This document shows, one piece after another, positions 43,796 to 52,316 of a DNA stretch of 61,283 nucleotides. Each line of letters starts with the position of its first letter. The stretch's first letter is position 1. Position numbers and translations under genes: made by a program. Under the pieces are notes generated by a model. That model saw nothing but the letters and a program-made list of their open reading frames with translations, did not search any database and was not told where the DNA came from. Source of the stretch: Novosphingobium rosa NBRC 15208 (lineage in GTDB: Bacteria; Pseudomonadota; Alphaproteobacteria; Sphingomonadales; Sphingomonadaceae); NCBI RefSeq assembly GCF_001598555.1, contig NZ_BCZE01000054.1, positions 1 through 61,283 on the forward strand. The letters run 5' to 3'.

Positions 43796-44275
43796 ATGGA
43801 TCATCTCTATATCGTTGAAATCGGAGGCAAGCGGCAGGATTGTCTGTTCGAGAGCCATCTCGTCCATGCGCTGGTCGCCCCTGATGAAGCCGCCATGATC
43901 GAGCGCTGCCGCGCAACCTTCGCCTATCAGCTTCAGGCCGCCCATATCGACGGCTGGGTCGGCCTGCCGGTGGAGCGCGACGATCCGTTCCAACCGCTGC
44001 CCAGGACCCAATGCTATCTGGTTGAACTGGGCCGCAACACCGCCGATTTCCTGCGCGAACAGCATGATTACCGCTTCGTCGCCGCCAGCGACGGGCGTGA
44101 GGCCATCGCGCGAATCCGCGCCGGGATGCCCGGCTGGCATGTCGATACGGTGGTCAACATCGACCGGCTGGCGCTGGATCGCGGCTGGCGGCTGAGGCGT
44201 GACGGGCCTGACGGCCTGCCTGCGCGTCATCAGGTCTCGCGCTATCTGCCGTTCGACCGGGTTCCAGCGCCATAA
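43796..44275 (+). CDS. DUF1543-type protein
   Basis: Product of 159 residues starting MDHLYIVEIGGKRQDCLFESHLV, with GGWHVDTV-like (MPGWHVDTVVNIDRL) near the end. The opening LYIVEIGG and the mid-part ESHLVHALVAP fit the DUF1543 family found in many bacteria, whose function is unknown. GTG 43778 is an alternative start six codons upstream. It is not clearly in an operon. Confidence 0.7.
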   Translation: MDHLYIVEIGGKRQDCLFESHLVHALVAPDEAAMIERCRATFAYQLQAAHIDGWVGLPVERDDPFQPLPRTQCYLVELGRNTADFLREQHDYRFVAASDGREAIARIRAGMPGWHVDTVVNIDRLALDRGWRLRRDGPDGLPARHQVSRYLPFDRVPAP

Positions 44276-44384
44276 CGTTTGCGTTGCGCGACGAGTCGCT
44301 TGCTTTCTTCACGCTTGGCACCATTTCGGGCTAGGGATAGGGGCGCGCCTCTCGCTCCCGCTGCCCGTTCCTTATGGACTCATC

Positions 44385-45482
44385 ATGCCTGCTCTGAACG
44401 CCGCCTTCTTCGCCCAGCCACGCTTGCGCAATGCCGCCATTCAGGCGCTGCGGGTGATGGTTGCCTGCGCCGTGGCCTATGGCCTGTCGCACGCGCTGGG
44501 GTTGCAGCAGGGCTATTGGTCGGTCTTCACCGTGCTGGTGGTGATGCAGGCTTCCACCGGGGCCACGGCGGGCGCCGCCATGGACCGCTTGCTGGCCACG
44601 GTGGCGGGCGCGCTGCTGGGCGCTGTGGCGGTGCTGGTCACCCCGCATGAGCCATTGCCCATCGGCATTGCGCTGGTGGTGGCCACCGGTGTGGGAGCCT
44701 TTGTCGCCGGTTTGCAGCCGCGCCTGAAGATCGCCGCGCTGACCGCCTCCATCGTGATCCTCACCCGCCCGATGATGACGCCGGTGGGGGAGTTCGTGCT
44801 GAACCGCATCGCGGAAATCCTGCTGGGCGGGGTGATCGGCGTGGGCGTCAGCCTGCTGGTGCTGCCGCGCCGCCCGCATCGCGTGCTGCAGGGGCGGCTG
44901 GCGGGCGTGGCCGAGGCGATGGTGCCGGTGCTGGAAGGCCAGGCCGGGGCGCTGGAAAGCGGCAAGGGCTTTTCCTCCAGCGCGGCGACGATTGCGCTGC
45001 GTCAGGCGCTGGTCGGCGCGGAAACCTTGCTGGCCGAGGTGAGGCAGGAGCGATCCTTGCGGCTGGCGCGCGGCGAGCTGTCCGATGCGGTGCCGCGCAC
45101 GCTCTGGCGCATTCGCAACGATATCGCGCAGATCGGCCGCGTGCTGGAAGCGCCCTTTCCGCTCGATGCGCTGGGCGGGGTGGGGTCAGACGGCGCGCAG
45201 GTGCTGAGGCAGGAGGCGCTGTTCGTGGCCAGCTGCGCCAGGGCGATGCGCGATGGCGCAGCGGTGAGCCAAAGCGGGGCGCAGCAGGCGCTCGACGCCT
45301 TCGATGCCGCCTTTGCGCAGGTGCGCCAGACCGAGGCGGCGCGCAGAATCGATTTCGACGACATCGGGCGGCTCTTCGGCCTTTCCAATCTGCTGCACCG
45401 GTTGCGGCAGGATATGGGCGATCTGGCGGAACGCCTTGGCGAAAGCGCCCGTGGCGAGGGCGAAGAGCCGCCCGAAAACTGA
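44385..45482 (+). CDS. FUSC-family membrane protein
   Basis: Product of 365 residues. Six membrane helices fill the N-terminal half (AIQALRVMVACAVAYGLSHALGL, YWSVFTVLVVMQASTGATAGAAMDRL, and so on) and a soluble helical C-terminal half follows, as in half-length fusaric-acid-resistance-like (FUSC) proteins. These are linked to export of aromatic acids. ATG 44385 was chosen, since upstream in-frame sequence is polar and belongs to the end of the DUF1543 gene region. An Rrf2 regulator gene follows 76 bp downstream. Confidence 0.82.
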   Translation: MPALNAAFFAQPRLRNAAIQALRVMVACAVAYGLSHALGLQQGYWSVFTVLVVMQASTGATAGAAMDRLLATVAGALLGAVAVLVTPHEPLPIGIALVVATGVGAFVAGLQPRLKIAALTASIVILTRPMMTPVGEFVLNRIAEILLGGVIGVGVSLLVLPRRPHRVLQGRLAGVAEAMVPVLEGQAGALESGKGFSSSAATIALRQALVGAETLLAEVRQERSLRLARGELSDAVPRTLWRIRNDIAQIGRVLEAPFPLDALGGVGSDGAQVLRQEALFVASCARAMRDGAAVSQSGAQQALDAFDAAFAQVRQTEAARRIDFDDIGRLFGLSNLLHRLRQDMGDLAERLGESARGEGEEPPEN

Positions 45483-45558
45483 TCCTGCCGGCCTGCGCCG
45501 CCGCTTGCTTTGCCCTGTGAAACCGCTTATGGCGCGCTAGGAACGGAGGCGGGCTTTC

Positions 45559-46056
45559 ATGCTATCGCAGCAATCGCGCTATGCATTGAAGGCGCTGATC
45601 TATCTGGCAGGCAAGGATGGGAGCAAGCCCCATCCCAGCGCGGAAATCGCCGCTGGCGCCAACATCCCTCGCAAATTCCTCGAAGCGATCCTGCTCGATC
45701 TGAAGCTGGCGGGCATCGTCCACAGCACGCGCGGCAAGGCGGGCGGCTATGTGCTGGCGCGCCCGGCCGAGCAGATCAGCTTTACCGAGGTGATGCGGGT
45801 GACGGATGGCCCGCTGGCGCTGGTCCATTGCGCCAGCCAGAAGTTCTACCGCCGCTGTCTGGACTGCACCGACGAGGCCGCCTGCGCGCTGCGCCGCATC
45901 ATGATCGAGGCGCGCACGCAGCTGGCCGCCGTGCTGGATCATCGCACGCTGGCCGATGCGGCGGGGCTGGTCGATATTCTGGCGGGCGATGACACGCCGG
46001 GTGACGATCTGGATATCGATGCCGCGCTGGACAAGGTGCGCCCGGCTGCGGTCTGA
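45559..46056 (+). CDS. Rrf2-family transcriptional regulator with cysteine cluster
   Basis: Product of 165 residues. The winged helix-turn-helix is typical (SRYALKALIYLAGKDG, NIPRKFLEAILLDLKLAGIVHSTRGKAGGYVLARP). The cysteine cluster HCASQKFYRRCLDCTDEAAC gives C-x8-C-x2-C-x5-C, which suggests an iron-sulfur cluster or redox sensing as in IscR/NsrR/RsrR relatives, though spacing differs from IscR. GGAGG lies nine bases before the ATG. No isc or suf genes are adjacent, so the target is unknown. Confidence 0.9.
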   Translation: MLSQQSRYALKALIYLAGKDGSKPHPSAEIAAGANIPRKFLEAILLDLKLAGIVHSTRGKAGGYVLARPAEQISFTEVMRVTDGPLALVHCASQKFYRRCLDCTDEAACALRRIMIEARTQLAAVLDHRTLADAAGLVDILAGDDTPGDDLDIDAALDKVRPAAV

Positions 46057-46062
46057 ACCTTT

Positions 46063-46082
46063 GCCCCGGCCTGAACCGGGGC
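46063..46082. terminator. Bidirectional terminator hairpin
   Basis: Stem GCCCCGG/CCGGGGC with a six-base loop, seven bases after the Rrf2 stop and eight before the stop of the convergent phosphatase gene. Confidence 0.6.
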
Positions 46083-46089
46083 GACGGTT

Positions 46090-47736
46090 TCAGGCCCTAT
46101 GCATTCCCGGATGGCCGCGCTCGACAGCAAAGCTGGCATAGGTGGAGACCGTGCCGCCCGGTGAGGACACGCGGTCGATCACCTTCAGATCGGCGTGGAG
46201 CACATCCCGGCCCATATCGCAGAGCACATAGCCGCGCCGGTCGATGGTGGCCTTCAGCACCGGGTTGTCCGCCAGCTGCTGCGGGGTGTTGAGCTCTCCC
46301 ATGCCATCGTCCCCCGAAGACACCGAGGTGCCGAGAAATTCGGTGGTGATGACCTTGCCGGGTTTCGCGCCGGGCGCGCCCTCATCCTGCACGACATCGC
46401 CGGCGTAATGGCGATGCGCATCGCCGCTGACGGTGACGACATTGCCCGGGCAGGCCTTGTCGATATGGGCCAGCAACCGGCGGCGGCTGTGCATATAGCC
46501 CGACCAGCGGTCCATATTGTAACCCTTCACGCCCCCCTGAGCGCGCCCGACCAGATGCATCAGCATCACCTGATGCGCGATCAGGTTCCAGCGCGTGTCT
46601 GACTTGGCGAGGCCGTTGAACAGCCATTGCTCCTGCGCATCGCCCATCATGGTGCGGGCGGGATCGTAGGCGGCAGGGGTCATCGGGGCCAGCTTGTCGC
46701 CGCCGGGCAGCTTTTCCGCCTCGCCGATCTGGTCGGAGCGGTATTGGCGGGTGTCCAGCACGAAGGCACTCATCAGATCGCCATACCGCGCGCCGCGATA
46801 CATCTGCATATGGCTGCCATCGGGCATGGCGGCGCGGCGCAGCGGCATATGCTCATAGTAAGCCTGAAAGGCGGCGGCGCGGCGGTAGAGGAAGACCTCC
46901 GGCGGGGTGCCGTCCTGATCCCAGCGGTCGGCCCAGTCATTGTCGACCTCGTGATCGTCGAGGCTCATCCAGAAGGGGGCGGCGGCATGGGCGGCCTGCA
47001 GATGCGGGTCGGTCTTGTACTGGGCGTAGCGCTGGCGGTAATCGTCGAGCGAATAGGGCTCGTCATTGTTGTGCTTGCGGGCGCGGGGGAATGTGTTGCC
47101 TTGAATGGTCAGGGTGTCGGCGCCCTTTTCGTTGGTTTCGTAGATGTAGTCGCCATAATGGAAGACGAAATCCACCGGCTCCTGCGCGATATGCTGCCAG
47201 GCGGTGTAGTGGCCGTGCTCGTAATGCTGGCAGCCCGCGACGGCGAAGCGCAGGCGGTCCACCCGCGCGCCGGGCAGTGGCAAAGTGCGGCTGCGGCCCG
47301 TGGCGCTGACCTGCCCGGCGATGCGGAAGCGGTAGAACCACACGCGATCCGGCGAGAGCCCTGCCACCTCGACATGCACGCTATGGCCGAGTTCCGGGGA
47401 GGCCAAAGCCTCGCCCTTGGCCACGATGGTGGAGAAGCCCTCGTCGGGCGCGACTTCCCAGCCTACGATCATCGGCTGGCGCGGCATGCCGTAATGCTGC
47501 TCGGCGGGGCGGGGGCACAGGCGGGTCCAGATCACGAAGCCATCGGGTGCGGGATCGCCCGAGGCCACGCCCAGCGCGAAGGGGTCATCGGTGAAGCGCG
47601 GATTGGCCTCGATGTTGCGCGGCCATGAGGAAGCGGCCAGCAGCGGCCAGCCTGCCGCCAGAGCGCCCGCGCCGATCCCGCTTTTCGCCATCAGCGCCAT
47701 CAATGCGCGCCGGTCGAGGAAGGGGATCTGCGCCAT
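46090..47736 (-). CDS. phoD: PhoD-family alkaline phosphatase/phosphodiesterase
   Basis: Product of 548 residues, secreted and calcium/iron dependent in the family. The N-terminus DRRALMALMAKSGIGAGALAAG looks like a twin-arginine export signal. Metal and substrate phrases are in place: PFALGVASGDPAPDGFVIWTRL, VAGCQHYEHGHY, FHYGDYIYE, SLDDHEVDNDW and VSGDAHRHYAGD. It releases phosphate from organic phosphates or phospholipids in the periplasm or outside. ATG 47736 was chosen; GAGAGA lies just upstream. A TonB receptor gene on the same strand ends 80 bp upstream, with a hairpin between, suggesting joint scavenging. Confidence 0.93.
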   Translation of the reverse strand: MAQIPFLDRRALMALMAKSGIGAGALAAGWPLLAASSWPRNIEANPRFTDDPFALGVASGDPAPDGFVIWTRLCPRPAEQHYGMPRQPMIVGWEVAPDEGFSTIVAKGEALASPELGHSVHVEVAGLSPDRVWFYRFRIAGQVSATGRSRTLPLPGARVDRLRFAVAGCQHYEHGHYTAWQHIAQEPVDFVFHYGDYIYETNEKGADTLTIQGNTFPRARKHNNDEPYSLDDYRQRYAQYKTDPHLQAAHAAAPFWMSLDDHEVDNDWADRWDQDGTPPEVFLYRRAAAFQAYYEHMPLRRAAMPDGSHMQMYRGARYGDLMSAFVLDTRQYRSDQIGEAEKLPGGDKLAPMTPAAYDPARTMMGDAQEQWLFNGLAKSDTRWNLIAHQVMLMHLVGRAQGGVKGYNMDRWSGYMHSRRRLLAHIDKACPGNVVTVSGDAHRHYAGDVVQDEGAPGAKPGKVITTEFLGTSVSSGDDGMGELNTPQQLADNPVLKATIDRRGYVLCDMGRDVLHADLKVIDRVSSPGGTVSTYASFAVERGHPGMHRA

Positions 47737-47760
47737 GGGACTGTCTCTCAAAATCAGGTG

Positions 47761-47782
47761 AGGCCGGGGGTGAGCCCGGCCT
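47761..47782 (-). terminator. Hairpin between the TonB receptor gene and phoD
   Basis: Stem AGGCCGGG/CCCGGCCT with loop GGTGAG, in the 79-bp gap. It may end most receptor transcripts while allowing some read-through into phoD. Confidence 0.55.
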
Positions 47783-47815
47783 CTTGTGTTACGCTATGCC
47801 GTTCAAACGCAAGCC

Positions 47816-50218
47816 TTAGAAGCTGGCGCGCACCCGCACCCCGAAGCTGCGCGGATTGCCCGGATAGCCCTGAGCGATGCCGGTCGACTTCGTCAGGCCC
47901 AGCAGGTTGAAATAATAGGTCTTGTTCAGCAGATTGTCCGACCAGAGCTGCACATCCAGCGCATCGCCCAGCAGCTTCACGCCCACGCGGGCATTGACCA
48001 GCGCATAGGCCGGAATGTTGGCCAGCGGGTCCAGCGTGATGGTGGTGTTCTGGCCGGTGCGCCAGTTGGCGTCGACCAGCCAGTAGCCCTTCACATTGTG
48101 GTTGAGCTGCACCGTCTGGTCGAGGCTCAGGTCGGCGGTCCACTTCGGTGCCCAGGCCACCTGGCGGCCGGTCAGGTCGCAGGAGAGGGCGGTGTATTCC
48201 GCCGGGCAGGCCGAATTGTGGAACGAGCTGTAATAGGCATGGTCAAAGGCCACGAAGCCCTTGGCGTGGAAGCCCTTGGGCAGCCAGGCCTCGGATTCCA
48301 GCTCGACGCCGTTGGAGGTGAGCGAGCCCACATTGGCCAGGAATTTCAGCGCCGTGTTGCCCACGCCCACCGATTCATTGGCCTGATAGTTGCTGACCTT
48401 GGTGTGATAGGCGGTCAGGTTGATCTGCAGGTGCTTGTCGAACCACTGGCTCTTGATGCCGCCCTCGAAATTGTCGGCCTGCTCGCCCTTCACGGTCTGG
48501 CCGCCGCCCAGCGCGAAGATGCGCGGATCGACCACCGGCAGCAGGTTGAAACCCGCCGACTTATAGCCGCGCGCATATTTGGCATAGAGCATCACGTCAG
48601 GCGTGACCTGATAGCTGAGCGTGCCCTCGCCCGAGAGCGCATTGTCCTTCAGCGACTGGTTGACCGAACCCATCGCCGCATTGGCCGCCGCACTCGACAT
48701 ATCGGCGATCTGCGCGGCGTTGAGGTTGCCGGTGTTGGAGGTCAGCACGCCCGAATAGAACTCGCTGCGGCTTTCCCACGTGTAGCGCAGGCCCCCATCC
48801 AGCGCCAGCTTGCGGTCCGAAGTGGGATGCCAGCTGACATTGGCGAAGAGCGCCTCGGTGTTGGTGTGGAACACCGCGTGGCTGTTCATGCCCACGCCGG
48901 CCACGGCATTGGCATAGGCGCCCTGCGCCCAGCTCTTGCCATTGATGTTGGGGAAATCGGTGGCCGAGGGGTTGGCGGCCCAGATGTAATATTGGTCACC
49001 GAAGCGGATGCGGCTGTCCACCGCCAGCTGCTGGCGCGAGAGGAAGCCGCCGACCGTGGCCTCGATCGGGCGGTTCTTGGGCGTGGACCAGCGCAGCTCC
49101 TGGCTGAACTGCTGCTCATTGTTGCACGAGCCGTAATCGGGGATGGCGTTGAGCTGGGTGTAGTCATTGTCGTTGTTGGTCCAGCACTTCCAGTGCTCCC
49201 AGGCGGTGATCGAGGTGATCGTGCCCGCGCTGCCCAGATCGTAGTCGATGGTGCCGCTGCCGGTATAGGAATCGGTGCGGGCGTTGAGCGCGGCATCGAT
49301 GTTGAGGTAGCGCTGGCTGGCGTTGCTGGCATTCAGCACATAGCCCGCCGCCGCCATGCGCGCCTGCAGCGCGGTGGGGGTGTAGATCTGGGTCACGATG
49401 GGCGACATCGTGTTGAAACCCTGATGGTTCCACGCCGCGATCAGGCGGACGGTCAGTTTCTCGTTGGGGGTGAACAACAGCTGGCCGCGCAGGCCCTCGC
49501 CCTGACGGCCATTCTGATACTGGCCGTTGTAGAGGTTCTTGTAGCTGCCATCCATCTCGCTGTAATAGCCGGACAGGCGGAAGGCGAGCTTGCCGTCGAT
49601 CAGCGGACCGGTCAGGCTGGCCTTGCCCTCACGCAGCCCCATATTGCCGACATTGGCTTCCGCCGTCACGCCCGGCTTGAAGCTGGGTTTCAGCGTGTTG
49701 ATGATGACCGTGCCCGCCGTGGTGTTCTTGCCGAACAGCGTACCCTGCGGACCGCGCAGCAGCTCTACATCAGCGATGTCGTTGAAATCATTGCTGACCA
49801 TGCCCTGACGGCCGGTGTAGACGCCATCGACGAAAATGCCGACCGAACCATCGATGCCATCGGTGTTGAAGCCGTTGTTGCCGATGCCGCGAATGCCCAG
49901 ATTGAGCTGCTTGGGGTTGGTCAGATAGACCGAGAAGGCCGGGAACTTGTTCTGGAAATCGGTGAAGTTCACCAGATTTTCGCGGGTCAGTTCGCCTGCC
50001 GAAAGGGTCGTGATGGGGATCGGCACGCTCTGCGCATTTTCGGCGCGCTTGCGGGCGTAAACCGTGACCTCATGGGGATCTTCGGCGGGGGGCGCCTCCT
50101 CGGCGGCTTGCTCGGCCTGAGGGGCGGCGGGGGCGGTGCCGGCGTGAGCGCTCAGCGCCACGAAGGGCATCAGCGAAACCGAGGCAAGCGCCAGCATCCG
50201 GCGAACGGCAGACGTCAT
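47816..50218 (-). CDS. TonB-dependent outer-membrane receptor
   Basis: Product of 800 residues with a signal peptide (about 1-26, MTSAVRRMLAL to AHA-GT). The possible TonB box lies near DPHEVTVYARKR, followed by the plug domain (IPITTLSAGELTRENLVNFTDFQNKFP, GIRGIGNNGFNTDGIDGSVGIFVDGVY, VELLRGPQGTLFGKNTTAGTV) and a barrel ending in RVRASF. This is the large sphingomonad group with GRNTTGG-like plugs, of unknown substrates. The pairing with phoD points to a phosphate-containing ligand, as inference. ATG 50218 was preferred to an upstream start with no signal peptide. Confidence 0.92.
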   Translation of the reverse strand: MTSAVRRMLALASVSLMPFVALSAHAGTAPAAPQAEQAAEEAPPAEDPHEVTVYARKRAENAQSVPIPITTLSAGELTRENLVNFTDFQNKFPAFSVYLTNPKQLNLGIRGIGNNGFNTDGIDGSVGIFVDGVYTGRQGMVSNDFNDIADVELLRGPQGTLFGKNTTAGTVIINTLKPSFKPGVTAEANVGNMGLREGKASLTGPLIDGKLAFRLSGYYSEMDGSYKNLYNGQYQNGRQGEGLRGQLLFTPNEKLTVRLIAAWNHQGFNTMSPIVTQIYTPTALQARMAAAGYVLNASNASQRYLNIDAALNARTDSYTGSGTIDYDLGSAGTITSITAWEHWKCWTNNDNDYTQLNAIPDYGSCNNEQQFSQELRWSTPKNRPIEATVGGFLSRQQLAVDSRIRFGDQYYIWAANPSATDFPNINGKSWAQGAYANAVAGVGMNSHAVFHTNTEALFANVSWHPTSDRKLALDGGLRYTWESRSEFYSGVLTSNTGNLNAAQIADMSSAAANAAMGSVNQSLKDNALSGEGTLSYQVTPDVMLYAKYARGYKSAGFNLLPVVDPRIFALGGGQTVKGEQADNFEGGIKSQWFDKHLQINLTAYHTKVSNYQANESVGVGNTALKFLANVGSLTSNGVELESEAWLPKGFHAKGFVAFDHAYYSSFHNSACPAEYTALSCDLTGRQVAWAPKWTADLSLDQTVQLNHNVKGYWLVDANWRTGQNTTITLDPLANIPAYALVNARVGVKLLGDALDVQLWSDNLLNKTYYFNLLGLTKSTGIAQGYPGNPRSFGVRVRASF

Positions 50219-50485
50219 CGAAAACACCTCATGAAGGAAGGAACCCGTGCGGCCTTCTCGCCCGGGAGCGTGGGCGGGGCCGTCCTGTGGGGGCGCTGAT
50301 ATTGCGAGGCTGTTGCGCTTTTGTGACGAAACCATGCGGCCAGGGATAAAGTTGCGCCTGTTTGTTGCGGTGCGGTGGGGTGCCGGGCAACTTTCTGTAT
50401 CTCTTCGAGAAATGACAAGACAGCCGTTCCTAGGCTGCTAGAAACCATGATGAATCGAAACCTCAGCCAAAGGGATAGGGCGGGC

Positions 50486-52297
50486 ATGACGATTGAAGTG
50501 GGTAAGGTCTCGCGCGGGTTCGCGCGCATGATGATGGTTGCGCTTCTGACGAGCGGGGTTGGCGTTTCTTCCGCCTATGCCGCAGACTGCACGGCAGCCA
50601 GTTACGGCACGCTGCCGGTGGAGATGATCGGCGGGCGGGCCACCACCATGGTCAAGATCAACGGCAAGGATATGCGCTTTATCCTGGATACCGGCGCCTT
50701 CTTCAGCATCATGTCGCGCGCCACCGCGCAGGGACTGGGTCTGCCGCTGCAGATGACGCCGCCGGGTTTCTATATCCAGGGCATTGGCGGCAAGGCCGAC
50801 GCCAGCATCGCCACGGTCCGGGATTTCGGCATTCTTGGCGCCAATCTGCACAACATCCAGTTTCTGGTCGGCGGATCGGATGCTGGCACCGGTTTGCTGG
50901 GCTCCAACCTGCTCAACATTTTCGATCTGGATGCCGATCTCTCGCAGGGCAAGGCCACGCTGATCAGAACGAGCGGTTGCGGCTCCAAGGCCTCGCTGGC
51001 CTATTGGGCCAAGGACGGGAATTATAATGAGGCCCCGCTGCTCTCGCCCAAGACCGAGCATGACCGCTCCAGCCGCGTCACGGTCTTTGTCAACGGCAAG
51101 CCGGTGATCGCCGAGCTGGACACCGGCGCCACCACGCTGATCACCCGCAAGGCGGCAGAGCGCGTGGGGATCGACATGCATTCGGCGGCGGTGACCCCGG
51201 GCGGCTTCTCGCGCGGTTTCGGGCAGAAGACGAACGATGCCTGGAACGCCCGTGTCGCCCTGTATCAGGTGGGCACCGAAACCATCCAGAACAGCCATAT
51301 GCGGGTGATCGACGGTGAGTTCGATACCAACAGCGAGCCCACCGAGATGCTGTTGGGCATCGATTTCTTCCTCTCGCACCACATCTTTATCGCCCATAGC
51401 CAGCGCAAGGTCTATTTCACCTACAATGGCGCGCGCCCCTCGGTGCTGGACAAGGCCTCGCAGGTCAGCGCGGCTTCGAAACCGGCGCCCGCTGCCGATG
51501 CGGCGGAGCTGCAGGATGCGCAGGCGATCGGGTTGCGGGGGCAGGCGCATCTCTCACGCGGGGAATTTGCCGAAGGGATGGCCGATCTCGACAAGGCCAT
51601 CGCCATGGCGCCTGACGCGCCCGCCAGCGCGGGTTTCTACTTCGAGCGCGCCAAGGCAAAACTCGCACGCGGCAGCGCGGATAAGGGCGAAAGCGCGCTC
51701 TCCGATCTGGATGCCTCGCTGCGCCTCGCGCCCGATCGGAGCGAGGTGCTGCTGACCCGCGCCCGCGTGCTGATCCGGCGCCATGAGCGTGACAAGGCCG
51801 ATGCCGACCTGGCCGCCGCCGGGCGCGCGCTCACCCCGGGCTCGCAGCAGACGCTGACTCTGGCGGGCCTGCTGATCGATCAGGACCGCCCGCTTGAGGC
51901 GATCCCCTTGCTCGACACATGGGTGAAGCTGCATGGCGAGGACGCCAATCTGCCATCGGCGCTGAACACGCGCTGCTGGGCGCGCGGTCTGGCGGGCACC
52001 CAGCTGCCCCAGGCGCAGGAGGATTGCCGCAAGGCGATCAAGGGCTATGGCGAGAAACCGGCTCTGCTGGACAGCGCCGGGCTGGTGCAGCTGCGCATGG
52101 GCCAATATCAGCAGGCGGTGGATTTCTACACCAAATCGCTGGCCGGCCGGGCGGACAATGGCTGGGCGCTTTACGGCAGGGCGCTGGCGAAATTGCATCT
52201 GGGGCAGGAAGCGGGCAAGGCCGAGCTGGCGGCGGTCCGGCTTTCGCATCCCGTCATCGTGGCGCGGGCAGAAAAGCTGGGTCTGACACCGCCCTGA
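50486..52297 (+). CDS. Secreted tandem retropepsin-like aspartyl protease with TPR domain
   Basis: Product of 603 residues with a signal peptide (about 1-31, ending SSAYA-AD). Two retropepsin-like domains follow, each with its own DTG: FILDTGAFFS (Asp68) and AELDTGATTLI (Asp212), about 144 residues apart. Both lobes end in hydrophobic-Gly motifs (GLLGSNLL and EMLLGIDFF). The C-terminal 270 residues are tetratricopeptide-like helices (AQAIGLRGQAHLSRGEFAEGMADLDKAI and others). Two DTG lobes in one chain could form one active site, as in pepsin, where retropepsins use dimers. ATG 50447 would add 13 residues. The role is unknown. Confidence 0.82.
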   Translation: MTIEVGKVSRGFARMMMVALLTSGVGVSSAYAADCTAASYGTLPVEMIGGRATTMVKINGKDMRFILDTGAFFSIMSRATAQGLGLPLQMTPPGFYIQGIGGKADASIATVRDFGILGANLHNIQFLVGGSDAGTGLLGSNLLNIFDLDADLSQGKATLIRTSGCGSKASLAYWAKDGNYNEAPLLSPKTEHDRSSRVTVFVNGKPVIAELDTGATTLITRKAAERVGIDMHSAAVTPGGFSRGFGQKTNDAWNARVALYQVGTETIQNSHMRVIDGEFDTNSEPTEMLLGIDFFLSHHIFIAHSQRKVYFTYNGARPSVLDKASQVSAASKPAPAADAAELQDAQAIGLRGQAHLSRGEFAEGMADLDKAIAMAPDAPASAGFYFERAKAKLARGSADKGESALSDLDASLRLAPDRSEVLLTRARVLIRRHERDKADADLAAAGRALTPGSQQTLTLAGLLIDQDRPLEAIPLLDTWVKLHGEDANLPSALNTRCWARGLAGTQLPQAQEDCRKAIKGYGEKPALLDSAGLVQLRMGQYQQAVDFYTKSLAGRADNGWALYGRALAKLHLGQEAGKAELAAVRLSHPVIVARAEKLGLTPP

Positions 52298-52316
52298 CGG
52301 AGATGACACCCACCGC

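Noticed and set aside
43597..43797. Possible small lipoprotein on the minus strand with a hydrophobic stretch ending ALMAC
   Set aside because: It overlaps the start of the SnoaL-like gene, has no good ribosome site and a weak signal region; not enough support.
47786..50299. 837-codon plus-strand open frame opposite the TonB receptor
   Set aside because: It mirrors the receptor gene and has no family features; the receptor shows signal peptide, plug and barrel.
50336..50446. Possible Pho box between the TonB receptor and protease genes (ATGACAAGACAG)
   Set aside because: Spacing does not fit the two-half direct-repeat Pho box and only one half is close to consensus.
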